A DNA stretch of 64,000 bases from positions 62,001 to 126,000 of the forward strand of contig JARHVB010000010.1 of NCBI GenBank assembly GCA_029222685.1, read 5' to 3'. Position numbers and translations under genes: made by a program. Positions 27,420-34,332 of this stretch are shown here, piece by piece; position 1 is the first letter of the stretch, and each line of letters opens with the position of its first letter. The notes under the pieces are model-generated. The model worked only from the letters and a program-made list of their open reading frames with translations, did no database searches and had not been told where the DNA came from. Source of the stretch: Terripilifer ovatus. Lineage in GTDB: Bacteria > Pseudomonadota > Alphaproteobacteria > Rhizobiales > Beijerinckiaceae.

Positions 27420-28430
27420 CTACCCGGCCTTGCGCCCTGTCCCTGACGATTTCGTCGCCGTGGCCTTCGCAACAGGCGCCTTCGGACGCTTGCCGTCCTT
27501 GGCCTCATCCCGCTTCCCGCTGCCTGCGATCGGCAGCAACAGCTCCCTCTGGCCGGGCGCCGTCTTGCGCGCTTTGGCCTTCTTGGCGGCGGGTTGTTTG
27601 GCACTGGCCGCAGCCTTTGCGTCGGTAGCGGGTTTGCGGGCGGTCGGCGCCTGGCCGAGGCTGCGCTGCAGCGCCTGCATCAGGTCTATGACATTGCTCG
27701 GCGCCGAAGAAGGCCGTGTCTTCGGCAGCGGTGCCCCGGCCTGCTTCTTCTTCAGCATTTCGACAACCGCTTCTTCATAGCGGTCGCGGAACTGTGCGGG
27801 ATCGAACTCGGCGGTTTTGGACGCGACGATATGCTGGGCCAGCTCCAGCATTTCCTTTTTGATCTTGAGGTCGGGAATATCGTCGAAAAACTCTTCGGCG
27901 TCGCGGACTTCGTATTGGTAGCGCAGCGTCTCGCCCAGAATGCCCTTGCCCCAGGGCTGCAGCATGACGACCCGTTCGCGCTTGGAAATCACCACCCGGC
28001 CGAGCGCCACCATATCCTTGACGCGCATGGCCTCGCGGATGACGGCGAACGCCTCCTGGCCGACCTTGTCGTTAGGGACGATGTAATAGGGACTGTCGAG
28101 ATAGCGCTCGTCGATCTGGGAACGCGGAACAAAACTGTCGACGTCGATCGTATGGCTGCTTTCGATGGCGATGGCGTCAAGCTCCTCGTCATCGACCTGC
28201 AGGTAGGCGCCCTTGGCATATTCGTAGCCGCGGCCCTTGTCTTCCGCGCTCACCGGCTTCTGGGTTTCCTCATCGATGAGTTGCTGGCGCAGCCGGTTGC
28301 CGGTCTTCTTGTTGATCTGCCGGAAGGCCACCCGCTCGCCCGACGATGAGGCCGAATAAAGCGCGATGGGGCAGGAGACGAGCGAGAGCTGGAGGTGACC
28401 CTTCCAATAGGGGCGGGATGGCATCGGCAC
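27420..28430 (-). CDS. ku: Ku protein (non-homologous end joining)
   Basis: Bacterial Ku homodimer subunit that rings DNA ends and recruits LigD. The 336 residues show the Ku core: SLVSCPIALYSA near the N-terminus, EDKGRGYEYAKGAYLQVDDEEL (in parts), DSPYYIVPNDK and a helical arm with FDPAQFRDRYEEAVVEML. The C-terminal 90 residues are a low-complexity Lys/Ala/Pro tail that could bind DNA. The GTG at 28430 has AGGAG six bases upstream. An ATG six bases later is an alternative. LigD is not in this window. Confidence 0.93.
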   Translation of the reverse strand: MPMPSRPYWKGHLQLSLVSCPIALYSASSSGERVAFRQINKKTGNRLRQQLIDEETQKPVSAEDKGRGYEYAKGAYLQVDDEELDAIAIESSHTIDVDSFVPRSQIDERYLDSPYYIVPNDKVGQEAFAVIREAMRVKDMVALGRVVISKRERVVMLQPWGKGILGETLRYQYEVRDAEEFFDDIPDLKIKKEMLELAQHIVASKTAEFDPAQFRDRYEEAVVEMLKKKQAGAPLPKTRPSSAPSNVIDLMQALQRSLGQAPTARKPATDAKAAASAKQPAAKKAKARKTAPGQRELLLPIAGSGKRDEAKDGKRPKAPVAKATATKSSGTGRKAG

Positions 28431-28580
28431 GCGGAACTCCTACGCAACATTTGACCGCAACCCATCAATACTCGCGCAACATAGCACTTTCCGCAAGGTT
28501 TCGCCCTGCGAAAGGTTTAAAACCGGACAACGGGGAGCGTTAACAAGAGCCTATTGCCCGGCACTTTGCGGTCCGCGGCG

Positions 28581-28997
28581 CTAGCTGGTGGGCTGCGAAA
28601 TATAACTCAGCGCATCGCCCGCTTTGCTCGCCTCATTGGATATTGCCACGTCACCAAGCGATAAAATGCCGATCAGGCGCTTGTCATGATTGACCACGGG
28701 AAGCCGCCGGATCTGGATTTCACCCATGTTACGCATCACATCATCGACATCCTGGTCGTCGAAGCAATATTTGATGTCGGCCGTCATGATCTTGCGGATC
28801 TGAGTGTCGGGCGGCATGCCTTCGGCAATGCCGCGTACCACGATATCCCGGTCCGTAATCATGCCGACGAGCCGATCGTTTTCGCCGACTGGCATGGCGC
28901 CCGCATCGAGTTTGGCCATTTCCAGCGCAACTTCCTGAAGTGTCTGGCGAGGGTTCGCGACGTGAACATCGCGCGTCATGACTTCGCTCACTTTCAT
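28581..28997 (-). CDS. Tandem CBS-domain protein
   Basis: 138-residue protein made of two CBS domains (about residues 7-60 and 72-125). The segments MKVSEVMTRDVHVANPRQ, LVGMITDRDIVVRGIAEG and RRLPVVNHDKRLIGILSLGD are diagnostic. CBS pairs bind adenosyl nucleotides and act as energy or redox sensors. Free-standing pairs such as this resemble hypoxic-response proteins. The ATG at 28997 has GGAGGCAAAC upstream. The longer frame is not used. Confidence 0.88.
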   Translation of the reverse strand: MKVSEVMTRDVHVANPRQTLQEVALEMAKLDAGAMPVGENDRLVGMITDRDIVVRGIAEGMPPDTQIRKIMTADIKYCFDDQDVDDVMRNMGEIQIRRLPVVNHDKRLIGILSLGDVAISNEASKAGDALSYISQPTS

Positions 28998-29352
28998 GTT
29001 TGCCTCCCGTCTTGAAAATGGATCGGCAGGTGACCTGAAAGAACAGGTAACCTGAGGGCAGGCGGTCTGAGGTAGACTGGCCTGAGACAGAATGAACGGA
29101 TTGCGCCTCGGTCGGTTCCAACCGAATGAGACGCAAAGAACGAACAAGTCGAGCCGGAGAGAGCAGGAGCGTTAAGATGGAACGAGCCAGGGGTCGCTCT
29201 CTGATGCTTCGCTACAGGACGTCCGTTATCCGTCCTGAAACGTCGTTCTGCGAAGTATAGTCTACCGAACCTCTTTATATGTTTGCATAATTCTTCTTTC
29301 ACAATACAAGTATAGATGCTAGCTTGGCATTGGTAGGTTGCGGGGCGGCGTA
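28998..29352. other. Intergenic region between divergent genes
   Basis: 355 bases separate the CBS-domain gene (minus) from the SLOG-like gene (plus). No gene is supported. The part from about 29250 to 29330 is AT-rich (TTTATATGTTTGCATAATTCTTC) and likely contains promoters for one or both genes. No clear inverted repeat was seen. Confidence 0.45.
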
Positions 29353-29784
29353 ATGTTTGCAGTGTTGGTTTGCGGTGGTCGCTATTACGGCCGTGTCCCT
29401 AGTACCTGTCCTCCCGGCCAGATAAACGCTCGCATCGTCAGGGCATCGGAAGAGCAGCAGCAATTGCAGGCCGGTCTCCGCGAGATCCATTCCAAGTCGA
29501 AGATCGATCTGCTCTTGCATTTCAATCGCCGTGGCGCCGAACGCCTGGCAGCCCATTGGGCCAAGATCTCAGGTATAGCAGCGAAAGATCTCACATCGGG
29601 CCGCCGAAACGCCCCGGCGGTCGAAGGATTGGACGCCTGCCGCGCATTGCTCGGCGCGGAACAGGTCAATCTCGTCCTGCAATATCCGAATGATGAAGAA
29701 GAAGAGTTCGCAGCAGCAGCGGAAAGCCTCGGCATCGAGGTCCGCTATATCGATCCGGCTGTCTCGACGTCGGCGGTCCGCTAA
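29353..29784 (+). CDS. Degenerate SLOG-superfamily (DUF2493/YspA-like) protein
   Basis: 143-residue protein starting MFAVLVCGGRYYG, which matches the first strand of DUF2493-type SLOG proteins. It continues with LREIHSKSKIDLLLHFNRRG and RLAAHWAKISGI, which align with the usual IHGGARGAD and LAGEWA region. The glycine-rich nucleotide-binding GGARGAD is altered to FNRRGAE, so nucleotide binding may be changed or lost. SLOG domains sense nucleotides in stress and defence settings. It is not adjacent to any effector gene, so no defence role is claimed. Confidence 0.6.
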   Translation: MFAVLVCGGRYYGRVPSTCPPGQINARIVRASEEQQQLQAGLREIHSKSKIDLLLHFNRRGAERLAAHWAKISGIAAKDLTSGRRNAPAVEGLDACRALLGAEQVNLVLQYPNDEEEEFAAAAESLGIEVRYIDPAVSTSAVR

Positions 29785-29824
29785 CGCATTTCGAGTGAGG
29801 TGGATACCGGTTAAACGCGCGGCC

Positions 29825-30145
29825 TCAAGTGAAGGGCCGGGCCTGCCGCGTTTCGAGATTGGCGTGCACGAGGATGTTCGCGCAACGGATGAGGCGGGCC
29901 AGAAACTCGACGTCGTCGCCGTCGGCGATCTGGCGGTAAAACAAGTCCAGCAGGTGAAACGCCAGGGTAGCGTCATAATCGTGCGGCGGGAGGCCGGCCG
30001 CCTCGAATGCCGACAGGAGTTTTTCCGATGCTGCGGCCAAATCCTGGCGGAAGGCGAGTTGCTGGCCCAGCAATGGTTGCTCGTGTAATCGTGGGTTCCG
30101 GCATGCCACGTTGTTGATCTCTTCGTTCATGCTCTGGCTCGTCAT
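29825..30145 (-). CDS. Hypothetical protein, 106 residues
   Basis: Soluble, helical and of unknown family. The middle carries LPPHDYDATLAFHLLDLFYRQIADGDDVEFLARLIRC in blocks. No metal or catalytic motif is obvious. The ATG at 30145 is taken, and another at 30130 is possible. It is convergent with the SLOG-like gene, whose stop lies 40 bases away. Coding is supported mainly by the coherent amphipathic composition, so confidence is moderate. Confidence 0.5.
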   Translation of the reverse strand: MTSQSMNEEINNVACRNPRLHEQPLLGQQLAFRQDLAAASEKLLSAFEAAGLPPHDYDATLAFHLLDLFYRQIADGDDVEFLARLIRCANILVHANLETRQARPFT

Positions 30146-30347
30146 CGGCTCATCCCACTCCCGTCACGGCGACCGGCACTTCGACTTTGCGCCATCTCCT
30201 TCCGTTGTGCGGTACGTTTTCGCACGTCGCACGCAGCGGCGGGATCACGATCACGGAAGGCTATTTCCAGTGGCGAGACGTCGTGGTGGGATGGCGAGGG
30301 CTGCAACGGCCTGCAGTTCCTGAATGACCTTTGAGAAAGGAGCAGGC

Positions 30348-31211
30348 ATGATCGCACGCCTTGACCTGGAGCCGACCCTTTCACCCGACCTTCTGGCAGC
30401 CGTGCTTGCGAAGCTCGATATTGTCGACAAACCGGCTCTCGATCTCGCCGGGCTGAACCGGCTTTGCGCGGCTTATTCGAGCCATGTTCCCAACGACAAC
30501 ATCCAGAAGCGGATCTGGCTGAGCGGTGCCAGAACGCGGGCAGTGACCGGCGGCGATCCTGTCGAATTCTTCACCAACTGGCTTGATCACGGCACTGGTG
30601 GAACCTGCTTTCCCGCCAATGGCGCGCTCTGCGCTTTGCTCCAGACAATCGGCTTCGACGCGCGCCGTATTTCCGGCGCGGTGTTGATGGAGGGCATCGA
30701 GCATGACGGCAATCACGGCACGGTTCTCGTGAACCTGGATGGCGTCGACTTTCTGGTGGATGCCCAGCTTGCCGCTTTTTCGGCGCTGCCACTGGTGCCT
30801 GGGCAGTTCGCATCGACCGGCACCGGCATCCACGACATCTGCGCACTTCCGGTTGCCGATGGATTCGACGTGCAATGGTATCCGGGTTCCAACCGGCAGA
30901 CACCACTGGTCATGCGTCCAAATCTTCAATTGGGCGCCGTCGGCCACGATTATTTTCTGGCTCAGTATGCTCTTTCTGCCTCCAGGGACCGTCGCCGTTC
31001 GCCGTTCAATGAAGCGCTTTTCATCGGGCGCCATTTTGCCGGTTCGATTTTGATTGTCGGGCGCAACAACAGGATCGACATCTCTGCCGACAATACGGTC
31101 ATCAAAAGCGAGATCACGCTCATCGAGCGGAACCGAATCCTCGTCGAAGAACTGGGCATCTCCGAACAAGTGGTGGACGCCATCCCGGCGGACGAAAAGC
31201 CCGGAAACTGA
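30348..31211 (+). CDS. Arylamine N-acetyltransferase family protein
   Basis: 287 residues. The cysteine-protease-like triad of NATs can be placed: C87 in GTGGTCFPANGALCALL, H123 in GNHGTVLVNLDG and D138 in FLVDAQLAAF. The region around the cysteine differs from the common RGGxCxExN, so the acceptor may differ. NATs transfer acetyl groups from acetyl-CoA to arylamines or act as amide synthases. The ATG at 30348 has AAAGGAGCAGGC upstream, better than an ATG 24 bases earlier. Monocistronic. Confidence 0.78.
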   Translation: MIARLDLEPTLSPDLLAAVLAKLDIVDKPALDLAGLNRLCAAYSSHVPNDNIQKRIWLSGARTRAVTGGDPVEFFTNWLDHGTGGTCFPANGALCALLQTIGFDARRISGAVLMEGIEHDGNHGTVLVNLDGVDFLVDAQLAAFSALPLVPGQFASTGTGIHDICALPVADGFDVQWYPGSNRQTPLVMRPNLQLGAVGHDYFLAQYALSASRDRRRSPFNEALFIGRHFAGSILIVGRNNRIDISADNTVIKSEITLIERNRILVEELGISEQVVDAIPADEKPGN

Positions 31212-31369
31212 TCGTGAGCCGACGACCGTTCGATCGACCTTGAAAACGTGTAACCGGCTTCAATGAACGGTGAATTTTGGACAGATTGTCACGACTCCAA
31301 CGTGTGTCATAATGGTTTTGTCGTTCAGACTCGACGAAGATCGGGTGGGCGACGCGGAGGGCTACGCCT

Positions 31370-31567
31370 ATGGCTGCCGGTCCCAAAAATGACGACAAAC
31401 GGCGCTGGAGCATCGGCCCTGCCTGTAGACGATGCGGGCAATCGACAATCGTGTTTTGCTGTTCCGCCACGACGGCCGTCCGGCGCAGGCGAGCCCTCAC
31501 TTGCGACCGTTGCCGGGCGGAGGAAGAGCGCCAGACATCGCCACATGCCGTTGCCCACGCGACTTGA
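31370..31567 (+). CDS. Small putative zinc-ribbon protein
   Basis: 65-residue frame starting MAAGPKNDDKRRWSIGPACRRCG. It carries two CxxC pairs (C19/C22 and C45/C48) about 22 residues apart, the spacing of a small zinc ribbon, and GGAGGG lies nine bases upstream of the ATG. Other frames cross the same DNA, so the evidence is only the motif pair and ribosome site. If real, it would be a cytosolic zinc-binding micro-protein of unknown role. Confidence 0.4.
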   Translation: MAAGPKNDDKRRWSIGPACRRCGQSTIVFCCSATTAVRRRRALTCDRCRAEEERQTSPHAVAHAT

Positions 31568-31683
31568 GCGCAGCCAATCCTTACGCGCATAAGCTACCAT
31601 GCCGAAAAGCCCTTTGAAGGGAACCAGCCGCTCACGCCGACGTTGATCGTACTCGCAAGCCTTGAAGGCGCAGGAGTTGGTCG

Positions 31684-31962
31684 ATGCACGAAGACATGAA
31701 CAAAACGGCTCCCGGCAGTTTTTCAAGTTCGGACCCGCGCCAGGCCATGCATTCCAAAGACGCACGGCTGGACGCAGACAAGGAAGCGGCCCGGCGCTCC
31801 GAGGCGGAATCAACAATACCGGGAACGGCCATAATTCCCGTGGGCCCGGTTTTCGATGCAAGCTCGGAGACGATGCAATCAGTCATCCGGCAGCATAAGT
31901 TCAGCACCATTTTTCTTGCCGGCCTCATGGGCTTTGCCATCGGCGCCGCCCTCGGGCGTTAG
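31684..31962 (+). CDS. Hypothetical small protein with C-terminal membrane anchor
   Basis: 92 residues, with a charged, Ala/Ser/Asp-rich first 65 residues and a single C-terminal hydrophobic helix FSTIFLAGLMGFAIGAALGR containing a glycine-zipper-like pattern. This layout is like the C-tail-anchored helical proteins found in stress-related operons. GGAG precedes the ATG by about eight bases, and an ATG at 31696 is an alternative. Function unknown. Confidence 0.6.
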   Translation: MHEDMNKTAPGSFSSSDPRQAMHSKDARLDADKEAARRSEAESTIPGTAIIPVGPVFDASSETMQSVIRQHKFSTIFLAGLMGFAIGAALGR

Positions 31963-32121
31963 ATCATCGTACGAAATGGACGCTGGTTTTTCGCCAAAGC
32001 GAATGCGCCAGCCGGCCCAACAGATCGGGAAACGCCCGCCGCAAAACCGCCGCCTTCGCCGGAACCAATGGCTTCTCCTGGCATTGTTGGTTTGCCATGG
32101 CCTGAAGGAGGTGAGCTCGGG

Positions 32122-32241
32122 ATGCTCCGCACCTTGTCGATCCTTCTGACTTATCTGCATTCGGCCGCCTTCATCATTGCCGTCGTCGCTGGTTTCATCA
32201 GTTTCGGCATATTGAGCCTGCGATTGGTGGGCATCAGCTGA
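32122..32241 (+). CDS. 39-residue membrane micro-protein
   Basis: A short frame encoding MLRTLSILLTYLHSAAFIIA followed by VVAGFISFGILSLRLVGIS: nearly all hydrophobic, one transmembrane helix with positive residues near both ends. The Shine-Dalgarno AAGGAGGTGA (32105-32114) is a perfect 16S complement with seven-base spacing, stronger than for most genes here, which makes translation likely. It lies between two other small envelope-type genes. Function unknown. Confidence 0.55.
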   Translation: MLRTLSILLTYLHSAAFIIAVVAGFISFGILSLRLVGIS

Positions 32242-32340
32242 CCTCCGACCGGCCGGGTCTCAGCCCAAAATCAACGCCATAATTTGAATCCGATGGCCGT
32301 TTATTCTGGTTCTGCTGTCTTCCCTTAAGGAGGATTTCCG

Positions 32341-32664
32341 ATGCGATTTACGCCGATCTTTGGAGTTTTTGGTCTGTTTGTCGTCTGCCTCATCGCGGTA
32401 GGCGCAAATTTGTCCCAGCCGCCGATGCCGCAGTCCAGCGAGCGGATCGCCCTGTCGTCGGATCGACGGGTCGAACTGGCGGGCACGATTGAACGCCAGG
32501 GCTTTACCTGCCCGGAAGCCAAATCGGCCGTTTACGAGAAATCCGATCAGACAGAGGTGTCCGTCGTCGTCGAATGCGGCGCCAAGGGTGCAGCCGTGGC
32601 CGATGCCCAATATCGCATCACCATGCTGCCGGCCGGACCGACCAGGGTCGAGCGCAAATCCTGA
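32341..32664 (+). CDS. Hypothetical exported protein, 107 residues
   Basis: Begins with a signal peptide or anchor (MRFTPIFGVFGLFVVCLIAVGA). A compact domain follows with ELAGTIERQGFTCPEAKSAV, two cysteines (in FTCPEA and VECGAKG) that could form a disulfide, and YRITMLPAG. AAGGAGGATTTCC provides a strong ribosome site. It was not matched to a named family and probably acts in the periplasm. Confidence 0.65.
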   Translation: MRFTPIFGVFGLFVVCLIAVGANLSQPPMPQSSERIALSSDRRVELAGTIERQGFTCPEAKSAVYEKSDQTEVSVVVECGAKGAAVADAQYRITMLPAGPTRVERKS

Positions 32665-33117
32665 CCGGCAACACTGGCTCAACCCGCTATCTTTAAACAT
32701 GCCGCTACAACTTTAGCGAGTATCGGGACGTGGCCTCGGCGTGGGCCTCGGTTCCAGCGCAGAGGCATATCAAAACAGCGGGTTAGGTGCGCTATCAGAA
32801 TCCACATGTTAACTTCAGCTGTATCCTGCCTAAACCAAAAATATTCAATTTAATCAAATAATTCGACGATGAATCGGAATCAATCACGCAAGCCGGATAA
32901 AGCTTGAAATTCCACGTGAAACAATACTTGCGGCTGAGCATGGAACGGTCCCGTCCATGTCGCGTTAACGCAGCTTGGGCGGTCCATTCGCAATGGATGC
33001 CCGGCGGCCTGGGTGGCCATATGCCGCCCTCAAGGTCGAGAGCTTGAACGTGCTGCCTGAACGTTCATCCGTAACATCTGTCTGCAAAGGTTTGCAGGCG
33101 TCCATCCGGAGGACACT
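32665..33117. other. AT-rich intergenic region upstream of the BA14K genes
   Basis: About 450 bases without a credible gene; frames on the minus strand here are only shadows. The segment 32820-32880 is strongly AT-rich and likely holds promoter or regulator-binding sites. A parS-like half-palindrome lies at 32908-32923 (separate entry). The last 20 bases before 33118 contain GGAGGACACT, the ribosome site of the first BA14K gene. Confidence 0.45.
32908..32923. promoter_or_regulatory. parS-like site
   Basis: AATTCCACGTGAAACA matches the broad parS consensus TGTTNCACGTGAAACA at all positions except the first two. The right half is perfect. It lies in the AT-rich gap before the BA14K genes. ParB binding at such a site is possible, but a single imperfect copy may be chance and no parAB genes are visible. 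Confidence 0.3.
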
Positions 33118-33564
33118 ATGATCAAATCTGTCATGATCGGAACTGCGATTGCGGGCCTTGGCGTCGCCTGTGCTGCATCGGCCTCGGCGCAGACGATGAG
33201 CGTCGAGACGGAGTGGAGCGCACCGCAATATAGGAGCGGCGTATACGTCGTTCCGGCTCCGGCGCCCGTCTACGAAACGCCAGCCTATGAGACCCGGCCG
33301 GTTCCCCGTGTCTATCAGCGTGAAACTTATGAATATCGTCCGGGCTATTATCGCCGGCCGGCCGCCGTAATTCCGCCCGCCCCAATCCCGGGCGGCGTCG
33401 TTGGCGGCACGATCGCCACCCGGACCGAACCGGTCTATCCGGCCGAAGCCGCTCCGGTCTATCAGGGCGGGTCCGTCGCCTATTGCATGTCCCAGTTCCG
33501 GACCTACGATCCTGCCAGCGGCACCTACCTTGGCTATGATGGCTTGCGCTATCCCTGTCCATAA
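33118..33564 (+). CDS. BA14K-family secreted protein (Pro/Tyr-rich)
   Basis: 148 residues: a signal peptide (MIKSVMIGTAIAGLGVACAA), a low-complexity Pro/Tyr/Val/Glu middle, and the BA14K signature at the C-terminus, AYCMSQFRTYDPASGTYLGY then DGLRYPCP. BA14K proteins are exported, lectin-like immunoreactive proteins known from Brucella and relatives. A strong intrinsic terminator follows. The closely similar C-terminus of the next gene indicates tandem duplication with divergence of the middle. Confidence 0.82.
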   Translation: MIKSVMIGTAIAGLGVACAASASAQTMSVETEWSAPQYRSGVYVVPAPAPVYETPAYETRPVPRVYQRETYEYRPGYYRRPAAVIPPAPIPGGVVGGTIATRTEPVYPAEAAPVYQGGSVAYCMSQFRTYDPASGTYLGYDGLRYPCP

Positions 33565-33588
33565 GCTTCCGATTCGGCAAATTTGAGC

Positions 33589-33616
33589 AAAGGCCCGGCG
33601 GGTTCGCCGGGCCTTT
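33589..33616 (+). terminator. Intrinsic terminator after first BA14K gene
   Basis: AAAGGCCCGGCG (33589-33600) pairs perfectly with CGCCGGGCCTTT (33605-33616) around the loop GGTT, a 12-base GC-rich stem with T residues at its 3' end. It is placed 25 bases after the stop at 33564. Confidence 0.85.
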
Positions 33617-33721
33617 CGAATATTCTGCGGGCGAAGGAACGTTCCCGACCGCTTCAGCGTTGTTTTTGTTAAGGGTGCTTAAGCGTAGGAGGGCTGCAAT
33701 GCTCTCAATTCGGAGGTTCAA

Positions 33722-34150
33722 ATGTTGAAGTTTCTCATGGTCGGGACCGCGCTGGCGGCCTTAAGTTTCGCTGCCGCGGCGCCGGCCGCGGCCCAGGCTG
33801 CACGGCCCGATCCCGGCGTCGGGACGCCCTTCGCTTCGTCCGTGACGAATGTCCAGTTTCGCCGTGGATTCGGCGGCAGATGGGGCGGTCGCGGCTATTA
33901 CGGCCGTGGTTACTACGGCGGCGGCTATGGCCGCGGCTGGGGCTATGGCGCGGCAGGTCTCGGCCTGGGCCTGGCAACGGGGGCGATTATCGGCGGCGCG
34001 ATTGCATCCCAGCCCTACGCCTATGAACCCGCGCCGGTCTATGACGGGGGCGGCGATGCGACAGCCTACTGCATGTCCCGGTTCAAATCCTACGATCCCG
34101 GCAGCGGCACCTATCTGGGCTACGACGGCTTCCGCCATCCCTGCCCGTGA
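33722..34150 (+). CDS. BA14K-family secreted protein (Gly/Tyr-rich)
   Basis: 142 residues: a signal peptide ending AAAAPAAAQA, then a Gly/Tyr/Arg-rich stretch (RGYYGRGYYGGGYGRGWGYG) and a glycine-zipper-like membrane-prone segment (GLGLGLATGAIIGGAIA). It ends in the BA14K motif AYCMSRFKSYDPGSGTYLGY then DGFRHPCP. Its C-terminus is close to that of the preceding gene while the rest is unrelated. GGAGGTTCAA lies before the ATG. An intrinsic terminator follows. Confidence 0.82.
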   Translation: MLKFLMVGTALAALSFAAAAPAAAQAARPDPGVGTPFASSVTNVQFRRGFGGRWGGRGYYGRGYYGGGYGRGWGYGAAGLGLGLATGAIIGGAIASQPYAYEPAPVYDGGGDATAYCMSRFKSYDPGSGTYLGYDGFRHPCP

Positions 34151-34172
34151 TGCTTGCTGAAGGCGGAATTGG

Positions 34173-34200
34173 AAAGGCCCGGCCGTTGCGCCGGGCCTTT
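34173..34200 (+). terminator. Intrinsic terminator after second BA14K gene
   Basis: AAAGGCCCGGC (from 34173) pairs with GCCGGGCCTTT (to 34200) around a short loop CGTTGC, and is followed by TTCTTT. It lies 22 bases after the stop and closely resembles the terminator of the first BA14K gene, consistent with duplication of the whole unit. Confidence 0.85.
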
Positions 34201-34332
34201 TCTTTGGCACATGTCCTTTGGCCCATCGTCCTCAGATTGCGCTTGCAATAATTCCACGCTGTCGTGAAATGAGCCTGCCTGCACAACGGTCGGGACGAAC
34301 CGCAGGAAGTTCAAGGGCAGGGAGAGCCGCGC

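Noticed and set aside
29353..29784. SLOG-like protein as part of a defence system
   Set aside because: No effector gene such as a nuclease, TIR, pore-forming or kinase protein is adjacent, and its nucleotide loop is degenerate.
31325..31861. A 178-residue minus-strand frame
   Set aside because: No motif, Arg/Pro-rich composition and overlap with two plus-strand small frames that have ribosome sites.
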